From positions 1-27,858 of the forward strand of contig JAEDFO010000030.1 in NCBI GenBank assembly GCA_016292745.1: DNA of 27,858 nt, written 5' to 3'. The translations under genes and the position numbers were made by a program. Of the stretch, positions 1 through 7,544 are shown piece after piece (the stretch's first letter is position 1; each line of letters starts with the position of its first letter). Below the pieces are notes generated by a model that ran no database searches, was not told the DNA's origin, and saw only the letters and a list, made by a program, of their open reading frames with translations. This DNA is from Muribaculaceae bacterium (GTDB taxonomy: Bacteria; Bacteroidota; Bacteroidia; Bacteroidales; Muribaculaceae).

Positions 1-32
1 AAATGGTGCAGCCTCTTGAGAGGGTATGTGGT

Positions 33-54
33 GCATCGCGACTTGGCGCGATGC
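33..54 (-). terminator. Hairpin just downstream of the large surface-protein gene
   Basis: A perfect 8-bp inverted repeat (GCATCGCG / CGCGATGC) with a 6-nt loop lies 10 nt past the stop codon of the 65-5179 gene. A second, weaker 5-bp hairpin (CCTCT/AGAGG) follows at 12-23. Neither is followed by a T-tract on the minus strand, so intrinsic termination is uncertain; the hairpin may instead stabilise the 3' end. The window edge prevents checking further downstream. Confidence 0.4.
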
Positions 55-64
55 TTTGTGCGGC

Positions 65-3000
65 TTATTTCACAACCACCTTGAAGCCGTTGACAATGTA
101 GATACCGCTTTGCATTGCAATGCGGGTTTCGCCTTCGGCAACGAGAGCCTTGTTGATAAGACGGCCGTTAGTGTCGAATACTCGAACTACAGTAGCCGAT
201 TCGGTGAGGACAACAATGTTGCCTTCGGTTCCGAATGCCTTGAAGCCTTTGACGTTGATTCCGGCAACACCGGTGTCGACAGGCTGGAGCGCTGCGTCGT
301 AAGCCTTGGTGGCATCAACCACACCAACTCCGCTTTCGTAAGGCTCGTAGCCTTCAGCCTCAACGGTCATTGTGTAGGCCGGATAAACGTCGGCAATCTC
401 AACTGAGTACTTGCCATCGGCATCGGTAGAGGCAGTGTAGACGTTTTCACCTGCGGTGAATGTTACAGTGGCACCTTCGATGGCAGCACTTGTAACAGCG
501 TCGGTAACGGTACCGCTTATGGTCTTGGCCGACAGACGGATAGCGGCGTCGAATGTGAGTTGGTCGGCGAGAACACCGATTTCGTTCTCGTAATCGTCGT
601 AGCTTTCGGCTTCAACAGTCATTGTGTAGGCCGGATAAACGTCGACAATCTCAACTGAGTACTTGCCCTCGGCATCGGTAGAGGTAGTGTAGACTTTTTC
701 ACCTGCGGTAAATGTTACAGTGGCACCTTCGATGGCAGCACCAGTAACTTCGTCGGTAATGGTACCGCTTACAGTCTTAGGCGCGAGGGTGAGAGCAGCG
801 TTGAATGTGAGCACTTCGCCCAGTTCGCTGATTTCATACTCATAAGATGAGTAGTTCTCGGCTTCAACAGTCATTTTGTAGGCCACGCCCTGAGTGAGTT
901 CAACCGAGTACTTGCCCTCGGCATCGGTAGTAGCAGTGAATTCCTTTTCTCCTGCAGCAAACTTAACAGAAGCGCCTTCAATGGCAGCGGAGGTAACGGC
1001 ATCGGTTACAACGCCGGTAACGGTCTTCGGAGCCAGCTCAAGAGCAGCATCGAAAGTGAGCACTTCGTCCAGTTCGCCTATTTCAGCCTCGTACGGCAGA
1101 TATTCGTCGGCAGTAACCTTCAATGTGTAAGGCAGCGAGAGCTGATATATTGTAGCCGAGTACTTGCCATCGGCATCGGTAACGGCATCGTAGTAAACAT
1201 CGCCGCTTTCGAAGCGAACCTTTGCACCTTCGAGCGGTTGACCTGTTGCCTTGCTTGTAACAGTACCGTCAACATCCTTCGAAGCAATTGTCTCGAGGAA
1301 GAGTACCGGACGAGGTTTAGCCATCCATGATTTTTTAGCCAAAGCGACGTCGGCATCAGTACCATCGTTGTTGCGGAAGTATGCCTTGGTTTGGTCGCTG
1401 TTGTCGTATTCCAGATTTATGGCCAAGTAGTCGGAAGAGCTTGGAGTGCTTACACGATAAACGATGCGCAGATTCTTGCCTTCGTACTTAAACTTGTTAA
1501 GGTCGACGGGGAAGAATGGCACATGTTCAGTGCTGGTGCCTTTGTATTTGCTGATGGTGTCGACACCATTGAATACACAAATCATTTGAGTGGTGTCGCG
1601 CATCTCGAAAGTAGATGATGTGACACCTGTGTAATCGTCCTCGGTGTTCTCGATGTAGATGCGTAGACGGTATTCGAAAGTCTTGGGAGTAGACTGGTAA
1701 CCGCGGAAGTACATCTTCGAGAGCAGAGTGCCCGGTTGCAGGCCGATTTCTTCGGCAGTGTAAATCATTTCGCTCTCGGTGTTTTGATAGTACATTGCAA
1801 CAGCAGAGCTTGAGCCGGTACTTGTGGAGTCGGCCACCTGAACCAGACTGTTAGCCATTTCTTCGCTGATAACGAGATTGATGGTGTCGGTCTTGGCAAC
1901 GGCGCCCTCCGATTCAAACTTAACGAGGGCAGGGAATGTACCGGCCACGTGAGGAGTGAATGCAAAGTTGAAGTCGGCGCTTTCGCCCATTGCAATTGCA
2001 ACAGCCGGCTGTTCGCACACAACGCTGTCGCCAACAATGAACTTGGCAGTGTAGCTGCCTTCGGCAATATCGGCAGCAGTGTAGTTGGAAACCTTTGCAC
2101 TGGCGTTAACGGCATGGTTAACCATACCCTTTTCGTCGATGCTTGATTCGGTAATATATGGACCTATGGCCTTCGAAAGTTCGATATTGATAACTTGAGC
2201 TTCACTCTTTGTGCTAACGTTCTCTTTTACAAATGGGAAGTAGCCTGGAAGAACAACCGAAACAGTGTAGGCGAGTCGGTCTTGGATGATTGGCATCGAG
2301 TAGTTACCCTCGGCATCGGTAGTGGCAGAGTAAACTACATCGCCGTTAACGGCCTTCACCTCGATGTCGGCAATAGGTTCGCTTGAAGCAGCATCGGTAA
2401 CTTTACCGCTGATGGTTTTAGGTTCGGCCTCTACACCAAGATACAGGATAGGAATGTTGAATCCTGAGGCTGGACGACAGAATGACTTTTCAGTGATTTC
2501 GCCACTGTCGGTGTATCGGGTTATGCTCTGGTCGGCGCTACAAGTAGCCATTTCGAAATTAGTGCTTGCGTAACTGTTGCCTTCGCTTGAGAAACAGAAC
2601 TCAAGGTTGCCACCTTGGTAAACGAACGGTTCTGCCAGGTTGATGGTGAACACTTCAGCACGGTCGAGCGACGAGCCAACCTTGGTGGCTTCAATGACAC
2701 CCTCGTATACGCAAGTCATGGTGTCGGTGCTGTGAGGAGTGAATACCGGAGAGTCTGCTGTGCCAGTGTTTTCAAACGAGGCCTCGTTTGTATGAGTCAT
2801 CCAAACCTTGACGTTGAAAGGAGCCGGATTGCCTTGGTTTGTGTTGTAACCCTTTACTGTAATCGAATTGATTTTGCTTCCAGGAGTCAAGCCATTGAGC
2901 TCAGCCGGAGTATAGATGTTCTGGCTCTCGCTTTTCTTGAAGTAGAAGCAAACCGGGCCGTAGAAAATTGATTTGTTATATTCGCCGCCAATCTGCAGGT

Positions 3001-5179
3001 TTTCCGAGTATGTTTCGGCGGTGATGTTAATGGTAACGGTATCGGAGGCAAGTTTCGAGCCGTCGGCAAAAACAATCTCCATATATAACTTTCCGTCGAC
3101 AACCTGGCTGTGGGGAGTGAACGAGAAGTCGATTGTGGTATCGTTAGTAGGTCGGAAGCCGTTGCCAGTGTATGCCGGACCATTGATGGCGATGGCTTCA
3201 GCATTGCCAATCAGCTGGTCGTTGAGGTAGAGGTTTGCAGCGTAAGAGCCGGCTTCAACCGGAGCAGTCATCAGGTTGCGGACAGTCATCGAAGCGTTGA
3301 ACTTATTGTTCACGCTGCCCTCGAGGTCTGAACGAGAAGATACGAGCACCACATCGAGAGTCTTTTCGGCCAGTTTGCAACCGATGATATTGTCGATGAC
3401 AAAAGCGCCGCGGTAAGCTTCGTCGGTTACGGGGCGGAAGGCCACGTAGCCTTGTCCAACCGGTATGTTGTTAAGGATGTAACGGGTAGGAGCGCAGTTG
3501 TATTTGAACGATTTCTCCTCCGAAATCAGGTCGTCGGCATTTTCGGCATCTGTGGCAAGGGTGCGCAGCAGAGTCCAGTTAGTGCGGTCGGTGGAGTAAA
3601 GCACCTCAACCTTTACACCCTTGGAGCTCATTTTTGCAGCATCGAAAGCAAGCACATCGCCTTCAGCCACTTCGAGAAGCGGGGTAATCATCAGGTAAGG
3701 GCCAAAATTAGTAGAATAAGAACCGATGCTCCAATAAGCCGAGTAAGTGTTGCTTGGCTGACCGAGGTCGTTTGTGTAGTGCGACTTCCAACCGTCGGCT
3801 GAATATGAATCGACAACTATGTCGAAAACCATGCCTGAAGTGGATTCGTTGGTTTCGAAGTCAACGAAATACTGGTCGTCGGCAGGGATAGAGCCTTGGA
3901 GCTTAAGTGTGAAGTCGTCGGCATTCGATTTTATAACCATGTCGCCGCTGAGGATGCCCTTTACAGCCGGGTCGCGTACAATGGAAATGCGGGTAGAAGA
4001 GAGGGCATCGATAACTGTTCCGGCCTCGAGGCTGGTGGTGAATCCCTCAGGCATAATCACTTCGCTGATGGTGATAGGAGCGCCGCCCTTGTTGGCGAAT
4101 GTGAGCATCATACCCAGTTGCTCGCGCGAAGCGCCCATATATACAGTAGAACCACTGACAAAGTTGGTGGTAGTGTTGCCCACAGTGTAGGAGACAGCCG
4201 GAGCGGGAGCGAAAGGCACCACAGTGATTGCACCCGAAGCACGGTAGTTGCCGGTGATGCTTTCGTAGACGCGGAACTTTACGCCATCGGTGGTGGCGGT
4301 AGGATAGTCGGCAACATTTAGGGTGGCCGATACGGTTACAGGAGTAGCCGTAGAGGCACCCTTGGCAATAGCTTGGTCGCCGGATATTGTTGCAAGGGGC
4401 TCGGCGCCGTCCTCATCTTTGGTTATATAAAGTGAGTATGAGCCGGCATCGATGTCGAGGTCGCCGATGTTGGTGAGAGTTGCGCCGAACGAAACAGTGA
4501 ATTTGCCATCGGCATCGGCAGCCACTTGGGCGGCGTCAGCCGGGTCGAGCGCGCTTACTTTGAGGCCTGGCTTGAGGGTAATGTCGGCCGATTCGGCAGT
4601 GAAGTCGTCGATGTAGACGTTGTTCATCTGGATGGCGATACGAGTGCCTTCGGCCTGTGCCGGCAACACAACCTTGCTGTAGTAATAGGTTGTGAGCGCC
4701 ATTGTAGTCGGAGTGATGAGAGTGTCGATTTTGAGATCGCCATTCTCGGTGAGCACATTGTAGAAATTGATAGTTCCATCGGAAGCTTTTCGCTTCACCA
4801 TAATGGTTACCTCGCCCGACACGGGAGGAGTGACGAGATAGTCCTTAATCAGCAGGTTTTCGCCCAACCAACTGTCATAGACGGTGTTGGTGCCGGCATA
4901 GAGACAACCGGATGAGTTGTTGCCTTGAGTTGAAGAATAGGTGTAAGGCACGTACTTCGGAGTTGAACTGTAACCCACCTCCTGATAGGAGTAGATGTGG
5001 TCCCAGCCAGTACCCACCTTGAAATCACGGTTTTCAGCACCGGTTGCATTGCTGTTAGTAACAATCACGGTGTTGAAGTCCATTGTGTATGGCGAAACCA
5101 CGTCGGCTTTGGCGAAAAGCGAGCCGAAGAGCAACACCGCAAACGCAATGGTCAGTCTTTGGTAAAATTTGGATAACAT
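65..5179 (-). CDS. Giant secreted multidomain surface protein with carboxypeptidase-regulatory-like repeats and a Por-type tail
   Basis: A secreted protein of about 1704 residues. I chose the ATG at 5179, because the longer frame starts at a TTG and the ATG directly precedes a signal peptide (MLSKFYQRL, hydrophobic core AFAVLLFGSLF). Visible modules, with approximate residues: an N-terminal choice-of-anchor-like region (27-199), CARDB-like (204-324), an Ig/ASH-like segment (329-429), choice-of-anchor J/cleaved-adhesin-like (436-604), then a duplicated block. In that block, CARDB-like sequence and a conserved 'IYTxxEL...LxPGxxxxxxxxxGY' module precede a carboxypeptidase-regulatory-like domain. 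Four such domains then run in tandem to the C-terminus. The last ~65 residues (VRVFDTNGRLI...GIYIVNGFKVVVK) resemble a type IX secretion sorting tail. It is the last gene of a three-gene operon, 38 nt after its neighbour. The substrate or partner is unknown; the repeats suggest a stalk or adhesin rather than an enzyme. Confidence 0.8.
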   Translation of the reverse strand: MLSKFYQRLTIAFAVLLFGSLFAKADVVSPYTMDFNTVIVTNSNATGAENRDFKVGTGWDHIYSYQEVGYSSTPKYVPYTYSSTQGNNSSGCLYAGTNTVYDSWLGENLLIKDYLVTPPVSGEVTIMVKRKASDGTINFYNVLTENGDLKIDTLITPTTMALTTYYYSKVVLPAQAEGTRIAIQMNNVYIDDFTAESADITLKPGLKVSALDPADAAQVAADADGKFTVSFGATLTNIGDLDIDAGSYSLYITKDEDGAEPLATISGDQAIAKGASTATPVTVSATLNVADYPTATTDGVKFRVYESITGNYRASGAITVVPFAPAPAVSYTVGNTTTNFVSGSTVYMGASREQLGMMLTFANKGGAPITISEVIMPEGFTTSLEAGTVIDALSSTRISIVRDPAVKGILSGDMVIKSNADDFTLKLQGSIPADDQYFVDFETNESTSGMVFDIVVDSYSADGWKSHYTNDLGQPSNTYSAYWSIGSYSTNFGPYLMITPLLEVAEGDVLAFDAAKMSSKGVKVEVLYSTDRTNWTLLRTLATDAENADDLISEEKSFKYNCAPTRYILNNIPVGQGYVAFRPVTDEAYRGAFVIDNIIGCKLAEKTLDVVLVSSRSDLEGSVNNKFNASMTVRNLMTAPVEAGSYAANLYLNDQLIGNAEAIAINGPAYTGNGFRPTNDTTIDFSFTPHSQVVDGKLYMEIVFADGSKLASDTVTINITAETYSENLQIGGEYNKSIFYGPVCFYFKKSESQNIYTPAELNGLTPGSKINSITVKGYNTNQGNPAPFNVKVWMTHTNEASFENTGTADSPVFTPHSTDTMTCVYEGVIEATKVGSSLDRAEVFTINLAEPFVYQGGNLEFCFSSEGNSYASTNFEMATCSADQSITRYTDSGEITEKSFCRPASGFNIPILYLGVEAEPKTISGKVTDAASSEPIADIEVKAVNGDVVYSATTDAEGNYSMPIIQDRLAYTVSVVLPGYFPFVKENVSTKSEAQVINIELSKAIGPYITESSIDEKGMVNHAVNASAKVSNYTAADIAEGSYTAKFIVGDSVVCEQPAVAIAMGESADFNFAFTPHVAGTFPALVKFESEGAVAKTDTINLVISEEMANSLVQVADSTSTGSSSAVAMYYQNTESEMIYTAEEIGLQPGTLLSKMYFRGYQSTPKTFEYRLRIYIENTEDDYTGVTSSTFEMRDTTQMICVFNGVDTISKYKGTSTEHVPFFPVDLNKFKYEGKNLRIVYRVSTPSSSDYLAINLEYDNSDQTKAYFRNNDGTDADVALAKKSWMAKPRPVLFLETIASKDVDGTVTSKATGQPLEGAKVRFESGDVYYDAVTDADGKYSATIYQLSLPYTLKVTADEYLPYEAEIGELDEVLTFDAALELAPKTVTGVVTDAVTSAAIEGASVKFAAGEKEFTATTDAEGKYSVELTQGVAYKMTVEAENYSSYEYEISELGEVLTFNAALTLAPKTVSGTITDEVTGAAIEGATVTFTAGEKVYTTSTDAEGKYSVEIVDVYPAYTMTVEAESYDDYENEIGVLADQLTFDAAIRLSAKTISGTVTDAVTSAAIEGATVTFTAGENVYTASTDADGKYSVEIADVYPAYTMTVEAEGYEPYESGVGVVDATKAYDAALQPVDTGVAGINVKGFKAFGTEGNIVVLTESATVVRVFDTNGRLINKALVAEGETRIAMQSGIYIVNGFKVVVK
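275..1279 (-). repeat. Four tandem ~252-bp coding repeats (carboxypeptidase-regulatory-like domains)
   Basis: Four consecutive in-frame units encode 84, 83, 84 and 84 residues (1028-1279, 779-1027, 527-778, 275-526). Each begins with K[TD][VI].GxVTD and carries a TDA[ED]GKYS motif in the middle. The last two units are nearly identical at the DNA level over long stretches: the segment beginning near 368 recurs exactly 252 nt away near 620. A fifth, more diverged copy of the domain lies earlier in the same protein. This is a protein domain array, not a CRISPR or mobile repeat. Confidence 0.9.
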
Positions 5180-5217
5180 AGGAAATTGTTTAGAAAAATA
5201 GATAGTTGTCAATGAAG

Positions 5218-6399
5218 TCAGAATGCCAGAATAGGACGGAGGTAGCAGTCGCCGTTAAACCATTCGGCCATGCACTCAATTTTTGAAGTGCCGGTGGTGC
5301 GCAGAGTTGGCACCTCGAAGATGCACATTGCATCGGTGTCGTATCGGCAGCTTGTCCAGAGCGGGCAGTAGGCATGGTAGTCGGTGGGCTTATACTGGAA
5401 CGGGTCCCATAGATAGTCGTCGTAGTCGACTCGCACCAGCAGCTCCTTGTCAGCCGCCGGCACTTTGTCGAGGGTGGCGTTGAATATAGCCATTGGGTCG
5501 GACTTAATTTCGGAATAGCAATAGTAAGTTGCGTCGGAGGCGACTGTTCGCCAGCTGAGCAAAGCTTTGGCGGCAGCGTCGCCGCAGAGGTTAGCCACGA
5601 TGTCCCAAAGTTGTCCGGTGCTGGGCACAAACCAAGGGCTTGATGTGGATGGGTGCTCCTTGATGCTTGTGTAGTAAACGGCAGGGCAGTCGCGCAGCAG
5701 CATGTCGCCATAGAAGCTGATTACGCTGTCGCAATACTGGCGTCCGTTGAGGTCGGCATACCATGTTGAGCCGGCTTTGCACACCGGCACATTAGCTTCA
5801 AACCCTTCGTCGTAGGAGTATTTTATCGATGTAAACACTTGGTTGGTCTGAGAGCTCTTGTTGCCCGGGTCGTGGACAAACTTGGTGCTGATAACGTATC
5901 CGTGGGTGTATCCGGCGTCGATGTCGGACTGAGCCATACGGCTTGGGTCGGTCATAGCCACAATGCCGATAACCGTCTTTCCCTCGACGGGAGCCGGCTT
6001 TTCCTCGGCCCATACAGGGCTTGTGCCGTCGGCATTGATGCTGATGAGGCCACCGTCGCTCCATGTGCCGTCGGAGTAATAGTAGTCGCCCACTTTCGGA
6101 GCTTCGATGGGGTCGTCGATGGTTTGTGTGGTTTCCTTGTAAGTGATGCCCTTCACCTCGTCGAGGTATATTCGCACAGCGGCGCCGTCGTTGCGGCGTA
6201 ACATCAGATAACGTGAAGCCGGAGAGGTCTGGGTGAGTTCGAAGGTGGCTTTTTCATATTCGTCGATGTTGAAGAACATGGTGTCGCCTTCCAGAGGTGT
6301 TACGGCTATTTGCTTGAGGATGATGGTCTTGGCCGACAAGAATGCGGGGGCAAATGCTGACACTAAGGCCATTAGCGAGAGGAGGTAGAATCGTTTCAT
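5218..6399 (-). CDS. Secreted FISUMP/DUF1566-like protein of unknown function
   Basis: 393 residues with a clear signal peptide (MKRFYLLSLMALVSAFAPAFLSA). Residues 25-85 resemble the short N-terminal strand region seen in small Bacteroidales secreted proteins (LKQIAVTPLEGDTMFFNIDEYEK...VRIYLDEVKGITYKE). From about residue 105 the layout (YYYSDGTWSDGG..., KTVIGIVA, GYVISTK, PSTGQLWDIV, ending YLRPILAF) recalls the DUF1566/Fibrobacter major paralogous (FISUMP) C-type-lectin-like family. That assignment rests on pattern recognition only. The ATG overlaps the upstream stop as ATGA (6396-6399), so translation is probably coupled to the small gene before it. The large adhesin-like gene follows 38 nt downstream. 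A role in surface binding is an inference. Confidence 0.75.
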   Translation of the reverse strand: MKRFYLLSLMALVSAFAPAFLSAKTIILKQIAVTPLEGDTMFFNIDEYEKATFELTQTSPASRYLMLRRNDGAAVRIYLDEVKGITYKETTQTIDDPIEAPKVGDYYYSDGTWSDGGLISINADGTSPVWAEEKPAPVEGKTVIGIVAMTDPSRMAQSDIDAGYTHGYVISTKFVHDPGNKSSQTNQVFTSIKYSYDEGFEANVPVCKAGSTWYADLNGRQYCDSVISFYGDMLLRDCPAVYYTSIKEHPSTSSPWFVPSTGQLWDIVANLCGDAAAKALLSWRTVASDATYYCYSEIKSDPMAIFNATLDKVPAADKELLVRVDYDDYLWDPFQYKPTDYHAYCPLWTSCRYDTDAMCIFEVPTLRTTGTSKIECMAEWFNGDCYLRPILAF

Positions 6400-6788
6400 T
6401 GCTTCTTGATTTTATAGGTTCTACTTCCGTTTTTCACAATGTAGATGCCAGCCGGCAGGTTGTCGCCGGAGAGCATGCGGCCGGTGAGGTCGAAATACTG
6501 AGCGTCGGCACCGATTTCAACCGGTTCGGCTTTCACCTGTTCAACTCCGGAAACGAGGCTGAAAGTGATTTCGTTGAGGTTGGCCCATGCAAAATCGGTG
6601 GCTACGGATTGTTGGTCGATAACCTGGAAGCCATCGGCATTGAAAGCAATTTCCTTCACAGCATCGATGTCGAACACCGATGGGGTGGAACTGTCGAGTT
6701 TGGAGATGATCATAGCATCGTTCTCGGCAAAAATCGGAACAGTTGACGATGCCAGCAGCATCGCCACGAAAACATTAATAATTCTCAT
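6396..6788 (-). CDS. Small secreted protein with a Por-type C-terminal tail
   Basis: 130 residues from the ATG at 6788. The frame extends 40 codons further upstream, but that part is lysine-rich and unlike a protein N-terminus, whereas the chosen start gives a normal signal peptide (MRIINVFVAMLLASSTVPIFAE). The mature part holds a short strand-rich segment (MIISKLDSSTPSVFDIDAVKEIAFNAD), then a typical sorting-tail ending with FDLTGRMLSGDNLPAGIYIVKNG and a basic tip KIKKQ. It therefore looks like a very short body plus a type IX secretion-like tail. It is the first gene of the operon and shares four bases (ATGA) with the next start. It may be an accessory partner of the two larger secreted proteins; no function is recognised. 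Confidence 0.75.
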   Translation of the reverse strand: MRIINVFVAMLLASSTVPIFAENDAMIISKLDSSTPSVFDIDAVKEIAFNADGFQVIDQQSVATDFAWANLNEITFSLVSGVEQVKAEPVEIGADAQYFDLTGRMLSGDNLPAGIYIVKNGSRTYKIKKQ

Positions 6789-6907
6789 TTTTTTCTTTTT
6801 GCTCAATTTCTTGACATTTAATCTGCAGAATGTAACTAATTGATTCACTATTGTCGGGTATAGGGTATGCTTCTCTGCAGTTTTAGCAGCATGCTGATTC
6901 CCAACCA

Positions 6908-6915
6908 CAAATATA
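6908..6915 (-). promoter_or_regulatory. Putative -7 element for the surface-protein operon
   Basis: TATATTTG on the minus strand matches the Bacteroidetes TAnnTTTG -7 consensus. It would start a transcript near 6901 with a leader of about 110 nt before the ATG at 6788. No convincing TTTG -33 element is present in the very AT-rich upstream DNA, so support is limited. The leader contains the 10-bp palindrome CAGCATGCTG and two CTGCAG sites, but I recognise no riboswitch. Confidence 0.4.
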
Positions 6916-7329
6916 TAGTATATTTTTATAAAAATGATAATTAAAATTGAATAATATTTGCATATTGTAAGTAAAATGTCGTTTGTTTTTGGAAGTTTTA
7001 TCGATTTTGTGGAAAATTCAAACAGATTTCTTTACAAATTTTATTGCATGTGCAATGAGGTGGCGGTTTTCGCGTAGTAATAGGCTGCGACGATGATAAT
7101 TTTGCCGAAGATTCGATGGTGGCAGGAGTGTGTATAGATAAGGCGGGGTCGGAATCATTCATTCAGTCGGATTTCCTATGTTTTTCATAGCAGCAAACGA
7201 AATGATTTACAAACAATGAAAAAATCAAAATGCAAACAAACTATATGTAATCAAACGAAGTTGAAATCATGCAAACGTGTCGTCGTATGCCGACTCACGG
7301 CGGCATGCAAAGGTTGCATTGACTTTGCA
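6916..7329. other. Gene-free intergenic stretch
   Basis: No credible coding frame, RNA gene or mobile element is visible here. The left part is very AT-rich. Visible small structures are a 14-bp palindrome ATTGCA-TG-TGCAAT at 7043-7056, the hairpin CTATG-TTTTT-CATAG at 7176-7190, six CAAAC words between 7194 and 7276, and a 6-bp inverted repeat ATGCCG/CGGCAT at 7287-7306. None can be tied to a function from sequence alone. Confidence 0.6.
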
Positions 7330-7333
7330 TATA

Positions 7334-7368
7334 AAACACGAAAGCGCCGTGACAAACGTCACAGCGCT
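7334..7368 (-). terminator. Intrinsic terminator of tRNA-Ala
   Basis: An 11-bp stem with one G-U pair (7343-7353 with 7358-7368) and a 4-nt loop starts 3 nt beyond the tRNA 3' end. On the minus strand it is followed by TTTCGTGTTTT. This is a compact Rho-independent terminator. Confidence 0.85.
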
Positions 7369-7371
7369 CAG

Positions 7372-7444
7372 TGGAGCATAGCGGACTCGAACCGCTTACC
7401 TCAACACTGCCAGTGTTGCGCTCTACCAGATGAGCTAATACCCC
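7372..7444 (-). tRNA. tRNA-Ala (anticodon GGC)
   Basis: The 73 nt read on the minus strand fold into a complete cloverleaf: 7-bp acceptor stem (GGGGTAT with ATGCTCC), D arm GCTC...GAGC, 5-bp anticodon stem CAACA/TGTTG with loop CTGGCAG, a 5-nt variable loop, and T arm AGCGG-TTCGAGT-CCGCT. The anticodon is GGC. The acceptor stem carries the G3-U70 wobble pair, the known alanine identity element. The discriminator base is A. CCA is not encoded, so it must be added after transcription. Confidence 0.97.
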
Positions 7445-7454
7445 TTTGTGAGTG

Positions 7455-7486
7455 CAAAGATAATATGAAAAAACGGAAGCGACAAA
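7455..7486 (-). promoter_or_regulatory. Promoter of tRNA-Ala
   Basis: On the minus strand TTTG (7486-7483) is separated by exactly 20 nt from TATCTTTG (7462-7455), a full match to the Bacteroidetes -33/-7 consensus. The expected start, about 7 nt downstream, falls just before the tRNA 5' end at 7444. The -33 word lies inside the stem of the preceding lpxA terminator. Confidence 0.85.
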
Positions 7487-7513
7487 TAAATGGTGAAATT
7501 TTTTGTCGCTTCC
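7468..7513 (-). terminator. Strong intrinsic terminator after the LpxA-like gene
   Basis: A perfect 12-bp stem (7475-7486 with 7502-7513, GGAAGCGACAAA / TTTGTCGCTTCC) with a 15-nt loop is followed on the minus strand by G and six Ts. It lies about 30 nt past the stop codon of the LpxA-like gene and probably ends the whole efflux/lpxA-like transcript. Confidence 0.92.
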
Positions 7514-7544
7514 ATATATAATTGAATAGGTAAAAAAATGCAGG

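Noticed and set aside
275..1279. Regular repeats that might suggest a CRISPR array
   Set aside because: The period is about 252 bp, the units stay in frame inside a coding sequence, and there are no unique spacers between short identical repeats.
5180..5212. TTG start giving 11 extra residues to the giant surface protein
   Set aside because: The extension precedes a complete signal peptide that already begins at an ATG, and would leave only 5 nt after the upstream stop.
7043..7056. Palindrome ATTGCA-TG-TGCAAT
   Set aside because: It is short, far from any promoter match and not associated with a gene; chance is likely in AT-rich DNA.
7216..7521. Plus-strand open frame of 101 codons
   Set aside because: It runs through the antisense of tRNA-Ala and both flanking hairpins; the product is lysine- and cysteine-rich low-complexity sequence.
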